A program made the position numbers and the translations under genes. Positions 58,065 to 64,000 of a stretch of DNA of 64,000 nt are shown in pieces. This stretch comes from Roseiarcus sp963836695. GTDB taxonomy: Bacteria > Pseudomonadota > Alphaproteobacteria > Rhizobiales > Beijerinckiaceae. The first letter of the stretch is position 1, and the number at the start of each line of letters is the position of its first letter. The stretch lies in NCBI GenBank assembly GCA_963836695.1, contig CAWIKX010000025.1, forward strand, positions 124,001-188,000. The letters are read 5' to 3'. The notes beneath the pieces are model-generated. The model was not told where the DNA came from. It did not search any database and saw only the letters and a list, made by a program, of their open reading frames with translations.

Positions 58065-58955
58065 CTAGGGTTTGTTCGAGCCTCCGCGCAAAAAATTGAT
58101 AATTCCGGAGAAATCCTGGCCCCCGTGGTCGGCGGCGACATAGAGAGCATAGAGTTGCGCGGCCTCGGCGCCGAGCGGCGTTAACGCCCCGACGCTCGCC
58201 GCCGCCTCCTGCGCCAATCGCAAATCCTTGAGCATGAGGGACGCGGCGAAGCCTGGTTTATAGTCGCGATTGGCGGGCGAAGCCGGAACTGGTCCGGGAA
58301 CCGGGCAATAGGTGGTGAGCGACCACGACTGGCCCGAAGCGGTCGAGGAGACGTCGTACAAAGCTTGCGCGGACAGGCCCAGCTTCTCGGCGAGCGCAAA
58401 GGCTTCGCAGGTGACGATCATGGTCGCGCCGAGGATCATGTTGTTGCAGATCTTGGCCGCCTGCCCGGCCCCTGCCCCGCCGCAATGAACGATGCGCTTA
58501 CCCATGTTGTCGAGGGTCGGCTTTGCGCGAGCGAACGCCTCCTCCGAGCCACCGCACATGAAGGTAAGGCTCGCCGCGGTCGCGCCGCCGACGCCGCCCG
58601 AGACCGGGGCGTCGAGGGTCAGCACTCCCGCCGCGGCGCCCGCCTCATGGGCCTTCTTCGCGCTGTCGACATCAATGGTCGAGCAATCGATGACAAGGGC
58701 TCCCTTGGGCGCGGCGGGCAGTAAGTCCGCATGAGCCGCGAGAACGTGCTTGCCGGCTGGCAGCATGGTGACGACGGTGTCCGCGCCCGCGACCGCCTCG
58801 CGGGCATTTCCCGCAATGGCGACGCCGGAAGCGGAAGCGGCCGTCTTCGCCGCTTCAACCAGGTCGAAGCCCGTTACCGTGTGCCCCGCCTTGACGAGAT
58901 TCGCCGCCATCGGCGCGCCCATGTTGCCGAGGCCGATGAATGCGATTTTCGACAT
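58065..58955 (-). CDS. mmsB: 3-hydroxyisobutyrate dehydrogenase
   Basis: The 296-residue NAD-dependent enzyme has the Rossmann start IAFIGLGNMGAPMAANLVKA, the substrate loop DAPVSGGVGGATAASLTFMC, and the catalytic Lys in GAGQAAKICNNMILGATMI. The C-terminal helix bundle matches MmsB rather than the related glyoxylate reductase (SLTTYCPVPGPVP, SASLMLKDL-like). It oxidises 3-hydroxyisobutyrate to methylmalonate semialdehyde in valine catabolism. ATG 58955 follows GGGAGGA. Isobutyryl-CoA dehydrogenase lies 1.5 kb away. Confidence 0.95.
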   Translation of the reverse strand: MSKIAFIGLGNMGAPMAANLVKAGHTVTGFDLVEAAKTAASASGVAIAGNAREAVAGADTVVTMLPAGKHVLAAHADLLPAAPKGALVIDCSTIDVDSAKKAHEAGAAAGVLTLDAPVSGGVGGATAASLTFMCGGSEEAFARAKPTLDNMGKRIVHCGGAGAGQAAKICNNMILGATMIVTCEAFALAEKLGLSAQALYDVSSTASGQSWSLTTYCPVPGPVPASPANRDYKPGFAASLMLKDLRLAQEAAASVGALTPLGAEAAQLYALYVAADHGGQDFSGIINFLRGGSNKP

Positions 58956-59123
58956 GAGTCCTCCCGAGGGTCACCCGCGCAGGAAGGAAAGTCGGCGGGG
59001 AAGACCAAGAACTAGCACTCTGTGTCCGAAAGCGGATGTAGAGAAGCAATCTTTGGGTAAGGCGCCGTGTGGCTCGCGAGCATCCCTGGTTTGTGCAACA
59101 TTTAGCGCGCGGAGGGACTGATC

Positions 59124-59693
59124 GTGACCGAATCGACAGTTGCGGATGCTATTGAGCAAGCCATTCGGGACTATATTCAAGCCTGCAACGATGGCGACGC
59201 TGACAGAGTCGCTACGTGCTTCAGCGCGAACGCGGTCCATTACTTTCCAACCGTTGCAAGATGGTCGGGCGCATCGACGATCGGCGACAACTTCTCGAAG
59301 AGAGTGCAAGCGCTCGGGCACCTGTGGACGGTCGATAAACTGCTTGTTGACGCAGATCGACGCGCTGGGGTGCTTGAGTGGACCCAGTTCGACAAAGAGG
59401 CCCGCGTGCTTCGGGGTGTGGACTGGTTCGTCTTCGAGCCAACGTCTTTCCTAATTCAGGAGATTCGCGCTTATGGCGCGGCGCCGATCCAGCGCGACCT
59501 CGAACGCCAGGAGTTGCAGGATTTCGACTACGCCGGGCGCGGCTATCCAATGACGCGCCCGCTCTTGACTCTGCCGGGCCGAGTTGATCGCTTGAGCGAA
59601 GCCGACGCCTGTCACACGGCGCGGCGAATAAGCAGCGGGCGTAAAGCGGGGAGACGCCTCACGATTGTCGTTGGCTTCCACTTACGATGTTAG
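59124..59693 (+). CDS. NTF2-like/SnoaL-type protein
   Basis: The 189-residue protein starts at GTG 59124 and has the fold pattern IRDYIQACNDGDADRVATCF, DNFSKRVQALGHLWTVDKLL, ARVLRGVDWFVFEPTSFLIQ and EIRAYGAAPIQRDLERQELQ. A family end around DFDYAGRGYP seems natural; the last 45 residues are not typical and may reflect readthrough of a lost stop codon or an indel. It may be a hydratase- or isomerase-like protein, unassigned. It overlaps the TauE gene by 7 bases. Confidence 0.7.
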   Translation: MTESTVADAIEQAIRDYIQACNDGDADRVATCFSANAVHYFPTVARWSGASTIGDNFSKRVQALGHLWTVDKLLVDADRRAGVLEWTQFDKEARVLRGVDWFVFEPTSFLIQEIRAYGAAPIQRDLERQELQDFDYAGRGYPMTRPLLTLPGRVDRLSEADACHTARRISSGRKAGRRLTIVVGFHLRC

Positions 59694-60445
59694 CGATGCC
59701 TTCAATCGAACCTTTTCCCCTTCTCGTCGCCACCCTCACCTTCCTGCTCGCAGGCTTTGTGAAGGGCGTGATCGGGCTTGGCTTGCCGACCGTCTCGATG
59801 GGCCTCCTCAGCCTCGTGATGGCGCCCGCCAAAGCTGCTTCGCTCCTGATCGTGCCGTCCTTCGTCACCAATGTCTGGCAATTGGCGGCGGGCCCGAGCT
59901 TCAGCCGGCTGGCGTACCGGCTTTGGCCAATGCTGGCGGGCGTGGTTCTTGGCACACTTGCGGGAACAGGATTGCTGACCGGAAGCCATGCGGGGCAAGC
60001 CGCCGTCGCGCTCGGGCTTTTGCTGATCCTCTACGCCGTGCTGGGCCTCACCTCGGTTCGCTTCGCCGTAGCCCCGGCGGCCGAATGGTGGCTCGGGCCT
60101 CTGATCGGCGCGCTGACGGGCCTCGTCACCGCCGCGACCGGCGTGTTCGTGATCCCGGCTGTGCCCTATATCGGAGCGCTCAGCCTGGATAAGGACGAGC
60201 TGATCCAGGCGCTTGGCCTCTCTTTCACCGTCTCCACCATCGCGCTTGCGGCGGCGCTCGCAGCAGGCGGCGCTTTTGCGCTCGGAGAAGTCGGCGCGTC
60301 CACCGCCGCGCTTGCGCCGGCGCTTCTCGGCATGGCGGCGGGCGGGGCCTTGCGCGGCCGATTCAGCGAGAAGACGTTTCGGCGGGTGTTTTTCGGCGGA
60401 TTGCTCGTACTCGGGGCTCACCTCGCGTCGCGCGCGCTGATTTGA
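59687..60445 (+). CDS. TauE/SafE-family sulfite/sulfoacetate exporter-like protein
   Basis: The 252-residue membrane protein has about eight helices, with GLGLPTVSMGLLSLVMAPAK and GALTGLVTAATGVFVIPAVP as the two family repeats (G-x-x-x-G-x-G-G positions) and ALGLSFTVSTIALAAA. TauE/SafE proteins export sulfite, sulfoacetate and other small anions; the substrate is not known. ATG 59687 or 59696 are equal candidates. It is convergent with the acyl-CoA dehydrogenase gene (6 bases apart). Confidence 0.88.
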   Translation: MLAMPSIEPFPLLVATLTFLLAGFVKGVIGLGLPTVSMGLLSLVMAPAKAASLLIVPSFVTNVWQLAAGPSFSRLAYRLWPMLAGVVLGTLAGTGLLTGSHAGQAAVALGLLLILYAVLGLTSVRFAVAPAAEWWLGPLIGALTGLVTAATGVFVIPAVPYIGALSLDKDELIQALGLSFTVSTIALAAALAAGGAFALGEVGASTAALAPALLGMAAGGALRGRFSEKTFRRVFFGGLLVLGAHLASRALI

Positions 60446-60451
60446 GACGCT

Positions 60452-61588
60452 TCAATTCTCGATCAGCCCGCGCGCCACTATCACGCGCATGATCTCGTTC
60501 GTGCCCTCGAGAATCTGATGCACGCGCAAGTCGCGCACGATCTTCTCGACGCCGTAATCGGCGAGATAGCCGTAGCCACCGAACAATTGCAGCGCATCGT
60601 TGGCCGCGTTGAAGCCGGTGTCGGTCGCGATCTGCTTGGCCATGGCGCAAAGACGCGTCGCTTCCGGCGACTTCTCGTCGAGAGCGCTCGCCGCGCGCCA
60701 CAGCATCGAGCGGGCGGTCTCGAGCGAAGTCGCAATGTCGGCGACACGAAATTGAAGCGCCTGGAAGTCGGCGAGGCGTCGGCCGAACGCCTTGCGCTCG
60801 CGCATGTAAGCGATCGCCTTGTCGAGCGCCGATTGCCCACCGCCGATCGAGCAGGCGCCTATGTTGAGCCGCCCCCCGTCGAGCCCAGCCATCGCAATTC
60901 TGAAGCCGGTCCCTTCGGCGCCGACCCGATTGGTGGCCGGCACGCGCACGCCCTCCATGATCACCTGACGCGTCGGCTGCGCGCGCCAGCCCATCTTCTT
61001 CTCTTTCGCGCCGAAGCTTAAGCCGGGCGCGCCCTTCTCGACCAGGAATGCGGAAACTCCGGACGCGCCGCCCTTGCCTGTGCGCGCCATGACCAGATAG
61101 AGATCGCTGACGCCCGCGCCAGAGATGAATTGCTTGACGCCGTCGAGAACGTAATCGTCGCCGTCACGCTGGGCGCGCGTCGTCAGCGCCGCGGCGTCAG
61201 AGCCCGAGCCCGGCTCCGTCAGGCAATAGCTGGCGATAAGCTCCATCGTCGCGAAGCGCGGCAGATAGCGCGCTTTAAGCTCTGGCGAGCCGAAACGGTC
61301 GATAGCCCAGGCGACCATGTTGTGGATGGAGAGGAACGAGGCGACACACGGACAACCGGTCGACAAAGCCTCGAAGATCAATGCCGCATCGAGACGGGTC
61401 ATTCCGCTGCCGCCGTGCTGTTCGCTGACGTAGATCGCGGCCATGCCGAGCGCCGCCGCCTCACGCAGGACGTCCGCCGGAAAGTGCTCGGTCTCGTCCC
61501 AATGGAGCGCGTTGGGCGCCAGGCGCGCGTCGGCAAACGATTTCGCCATGTCACGGACAGCGAGATGGTCTGCAGTCAAGGCGAACAT
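60452..61588 (-). CDS. Isobutyryl-CoA dehydrogenase-like acyl-CoA dehydrogenase
   Basis: The 378-residue flavoprotein has the acyl-CoA dehydrogenase motifs CLTEPGSGSDAAALTT (FAD/substrate), FLVEKGAPGLSFGAKEKKMG, GGRLNIGACSIGGGQSALDK, RKAFGRRLADFQALQFRVAD and the catalytic Glu in HQILEGTNEIMRVIVARGL. The pattern is nearest the isobutyryl-CoA (ACAD8-like) group: the Glu in the E-G-T-N-E loop and the length agree. It would oxidise isobutyryl-CoA to methacrylyl-CoA in valine catabolism together with mmsB. ATG 61588. Confidence 0.88.
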   Translation of the reverse strand: MFALTADHLAVRDMAKSFADARLAPNALHWDETEHFPADVLREAAALGMAAIYVSEQHGGSGMTRLDAALIFEALSTGCPCVASFLSIHNMVAWAIDRFGSPELKARYLPRFATMELIASYCLTEPGSGSDAAALTTRAQRDGDDYVLDGVKQFISGAGVSDLYLVMARTGKGGASGVSAFLVEKGAPGLSFGAKEKKMGWRAQPTRQVIMEGVRVPATNRVGAEGTGFRIAMAGLDGGRLNIGACSIGGGQSALDKAIAYMRERKAFGRRLADFQALQFRVADIATSLETARSMLWRAASALDEKSPEATRLCAMAKQIATDTGFNAANDALQLFGGYGYLADYGVEKIVRDLRVHQILEGTNEIMRVIVARGLIEN

Positions 61589-61599
61589 GGTCTCCCGCC

Positions 61600-63522
61600 T
61601 TACGGTTTGCGCGGCGGCCGGCGGGGGCCGCCGGCGCCTTTCGGCGATCCTTGTCCCGGCGGGCGAGGGCGATGCTCCGGTGAAGAGCGACCGCGCGACG
61701 GTCCGCCTTCTCCGCCCGCGTTACGGTCGCGGCTCTGCGGTCGATCCCGGTCGCGCCCGCCTGCGCGGGGTGACTTGAAGTCAGAGCGCGAGTCGTGATT
61801 CTTGTCGTCCGATCGCGGCGGCCGGCCCTCGCGGGCTTGGGTGCGCGCCCGGCCCTGAGGCCGGTCAGACTTGCGTTCGCGCGACGGACCCCCGCCGTCT
61901 CGCGTTCGCGACGGGCGTTCGCGACGGTTGTCGCCACTTCCCCCTTCGGGACGGTCGAAGCGATGCTCGCGCGGCGCACGGGTTCTGTCCTCCGATCGCG
62001 GCGGCCGGCCCTCCCCGGGCTGCGTGCGCGTCCGGCCCTGAGGCCGGTCAAACTTGGGCGCGCGCGCCGGATCGCCGCCATCCCGCGTTCGCGACGGGCG
62101 ATCTCGGCGATCGCCCTCCCGCTTCGTATCAGGACGGTCGAAGCGACGCTCGCGCGGCCCGCCTTGAGCTCCGGCAGTATTTGACCTCTCGGGCCGACGC
62201 CCGGATTGCTTCTGGTCCGGACGCGGCGGCCGCTCGCGCCCTCCGGCGGCTCCTCCCCGCTTCGGCCCGAAGGAGTCGCTCCTTCCTGCGCGCCCGCGTG
62301 GCTCAAATGCGCGTCCGCCGCGCTCGGCGGCGTTAGGCCGCCCTGTGCGTTTCGGCCGCGTTTCGGGCCCGGTGCGCGTACTCGCCTCTTCACCAGTCCG
62401 GGACACGCGCTCGACCGCTATTGTTCGCCCCTTGCGGTCGCGGGTCGCGCTGCGCTCGATGCGCTTCCGCGTGGTCGCAGTGTCCACGGCGATTTCCGCC
62501 CGCAAAGCAGAGACGTGTTTGCGCCGGCGTTCAGGCGTGGATGGTTTCGGGGGCGTGCGCCGCGGCGCGGCATCCCGTTCGAATCGAGGCTCGCCCCCTC
62601 GCGCTCCGCGATTCGGGCGGTCCTGCATCGTTCGCTTGGACCCGTGGTTTTCGCGCGGTCCGCGCTCATTTCGCGGTCGCTCGCTTTGCCCTCGCGCCGG
62701 CTTCTGCTCGGGCGGCGGCTGCTCGCGAACGCTTGGCGTTGCGTCGAAATTGGCGTTGGCCTCCTTGGCGAGCTTGACGCCCAATTGGTCGCGCAGCACG
62801 CGCGTGCGCACTTCCATGATTTGACCCTCGGGGAGATCGCCAAGCTCGAACGGCCCGAAGGAGACGCGGATCAGACGATTGACCGCAAGACCCAGGTGTT
62901 CAAGGATCTTCTTGATCTCGCGGTTTTTTCCCTCCCTGAGACCCAACGTGAGCCAGGCATTCGCGCCCTGCTCGCGGTCGAGCTTGGCCTCGACGCCGCG
63001 ATAATCGACGCCGTCGATGGTGACACCCTCGCTCAAACGATCGAGCGCCGCCTGATCGATTGTTCCACGGGCGCGCACCCGGTAGCGGCGTAGCCAACCG
63101 GTCGACGGAAGCTCGAGCACGCGCGAGAGCCCGCCGTCGTTGGTGAGCAGCAGAAGCCCTTCGGTGTTGATGTCGAGCCGGCCAATCGCGACAAGGCGCG
63201 GCAAGTCAGGCGGCAGAACCGCGAAAACGGTGTTCCGCCCCTCCGGATCGCGCGCGGTGGTGACGAGGCCCCTCGGCTTATGGAACAGAAAGAGCCGCGT
63301 GCGCTCAGGCGGGGCGAGCGGCTTGCCGTCCACGCGCACGTCGTCGGCCTCGCTCACATTGAAGGCGGGGCTCAGAAGCGGCTTGCCGTTGACGGTGACG
63401 CGGCCCTCGGCGATCCACGCCTCGGCGTCGCGGCGAGAGCAAACGCCCGCCCGCGCCATGACCTTGGCGATGCGCTGGCCCGCGCGGACCTCTGAAACTT
63501 GAACTCGTGTTTCGTCGCCCAT
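61600..63522 (-). CDS. rluB: RluB-type rRNA pseudouridine synthase with long disordered tail
   Basis: The 640-residue protein starts with an S4 RNA-binding domain (about residues 14-60, AKVMARAGVCSRRDAEAWIA) and the RsuA/RluB catalytic domain (FHKPRGLVTT, AIGRLDINTEGLLLLTNDGG with the catalytic Asp, LREGKNREIKKIL, RLIRVSFGPF). From about residue 265 the rest is Arg/Pro/Gly-rich, very basic and unstructured, ending in RRPPRKP. A 61-residue unit repeats at 458-518 and 519-579. It modifies the 23S RNA; the tail may bind RNA. ATG 63522 is preferred. Its usual relatives have shorter tails. Confidence 0.93.
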   Translation of the reverse strand: MGDETRVQVSEVRAGQRIAKVMARAGVCSRRDAEAWIAEGRVTVNGKPLLSPAFNVSEADDVRVDGKPLAPPERTRLFLFHKPRGLVTTARDPEGRNTVFAVLPPDLPRLVAIGRLDINTEGLLLLTNDGGLSRVLELPSTGWLRRYRVRARGTIDQAALDRLSEGVTIDGVDYRGVEAKLDREQGANAWLTLGLREGKNREIKKILEHLGLAVNRLIRVSFGPFELGDLPEGQIMEVRTRVLRDQLGVKLAKEANANFDATPSVREQPPPEQKPARGQSERPRNERGPRENHGSKRTMQDRPNRGARGGEPRFERDAAPRRTPPKPSTPERRRKHVSALRAEIAVDTATTRKRIERSATRDRKGRTIAVERVSRTGEEASTRTGPETRPKRTGRPNAAERGGRAFEPRGRAGRSDSFGPKRGGAAGGRERPPRPDQKQSGRRPERSNTAGAQGGPRERRFDRPDTKREGDRRDRPSRTRDGGDPARAPKFDRPQGRTRTQPGEGRPPRSEDRTRAPREHRFDRPEGGSGDNRRERPSRTRDGGGPSRERKSDRPQGRARTQAREGRPPRSDDKNHDSRSDFKSPRAGGRDRDRPQSRDRNAGGEGGPSRGRSSPEHRPRPPGQGSPKGAGGPRRPPRKP

Positions 63523-63659
63523 GGCTCGCTTCGCTCCGGCCCCGTACGCTTGCGCATTGCCGCCGGCGGCCGCTTGTCCTAAGCCCGAACACTGCCGGCC
63601 GCCAAACGAAAAAAGCTTGGCGAGCAGCCACAAGGGCGCGGGTGGCAGTGGAAACAGAC

Positions 63660-64000
63660 TTGACCAACGAGAGCTGGAACGGCGATCCGATGAGCCTTGC
63701 CTTCGCCGAAGCGCGTTCGGCTGAAACACGCGGCGAAACGCCGATTGGAGCTGCGCTGGTTCACGAGGGGACGGTGATCGCGAGCGCTGGCAACCGCACG
63801 CGCGAACTCTCCGATCCGACCGCGCACGCGGAAATGCTCGCTATCCGCGAGGCCGCGGCCAGGCTTGGCGCCGAACGTCTGGTCGGGTGCGACCTCTATG
63901 TGACGCTCGAGCCATGTGCGATGTGCGCCGGCGCTATCTCGTTCGCGCGACTGCGCCGGCTCTATTATGGCGCTCCCGACCCCAAGGGCGGCGCCATCGA
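63660..64000 (+). CDS. tadA: tRNA-specific adenosine deaminase, partial
   Basis: The frame reads MSLAFAEARSAETRGETPIG, then THAEMLAIREAAARLGAERL and YVTLEPCAMCAGAISFARLR, and is cut by the right edge. HAE and PCAMC are the zinc and catalytic motifs (the Glu of HAE donates the proton). TadA converts A34 to inosine in tRNA-Arg. The start is uncertain: TTG 63660, GTG 63642 and ATG 63690 are all possible; upstream NGDPMSLA matches the family's D-P-M motif, which favours a start upstream of 63690. It is divergent from rluB. Confidence 0.93.
   Translation, partial: MTNESWNGDPMSLAFAEARSAETRGETPIGAALVHEGTVIASAGNRTRELSDPTAHAEMLAIREAAARLGAERLVGCDLYVTLEPCAMCAGAISFARLRRLYYGAPDPKGGAI

Overview
The window is GC-rich chromosomal DNA of an alphaproteobacterium, most likely a member of the Hyphomicrobiales (Rhizobiales), perhaps near the Beijerinckiaceae/Methylocystaceae. 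Pointers are the rRNA operon order 16S-Ile-Ala-23S-5S-fMet, a helix-9-type intervening sequence in the 23S gene, a hopanoid-type HpnN transporter and HpnL-like protein, the lptM-lysA-TIGR02302 gene order, DUF2852, multidomain class III cyclases and a DnaX whose zinc-finger region has one cysteine. Genus-level placement is inference.

Layout. 1-2487: cell-envelope cluster (anchored Pro-rich protein, OmpA-like, Sel1-like). 2601-6650: arylsulfatase and a secreted choloylglycine-hydrolase-like enzyme lying between two broken copies of an AraC regulator tail. 6656-12634: lipid-trafficking group (CDP-alcohol phosphatidyltransferase, HpnL-like, MlaA, HpnN). 12888-13484: secreted PEP-CTERM-like protein. 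13636-19774: complete rRNA operon on the minus strand with promoter and terminator. 19811-24265: cytochrome P450, recR, ybaB, dnaX and the SRP RNA. 24330-27099: XRE regulator, NTF2-like protein, alpha/beta hydrolase, a large dyad and a 56-residue protein. 27412-38560: cyclase/TPR protein, a sugar ABC importer divergent from a cellulase-like glycosidase, a GFA protein, a GDSL esterase with a PEP-CTERM-like tail and a giant SAM-cyclase-ATPase. 38611-41537: SugE/Gdx-type exporter behind a possible guanidine-II hairpin, DMT and LysE transporters, PdeM. 41534-46993: ligase-associated helicase, then a TetR gene and a broken copy of its promoter and 5' end on either side of an orphan ABC binding protein, then DUF2852. 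47127-48713: very small genes. 48824-56748: lptM, lysA, TIGR02302, acyl-CoA ligase, pduO-type adenosyltransferase, anmK. 56800-57991: two Gly/Trp/His-rich secreted proteins. 58065-61588: valine-catabolic mmsB and isobutyryl-CoA dehydrogenase around an NTF2-like protein and a TauE exporter. 61600-64000: RluB-type pseudouridine synthase with a 61-residue tandem repeat, and the start of tadA.

Two patterns cut across the window. First, at least five otherwise normal genes (hpnN, P450, lysA, pduO, anmK) and the first gene carry single-base frameshifts, the five clear ones all at short homopolymers. This suggests base-calling errors rather than decay, and the genes are annotated here as single loci. 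Second, at two separate places a fragment of a transcription regulator is duplicated in direct orientation with exactly one complete gene between the copies. I see no CRISPR array, transposase, prophage or recognised defence island.
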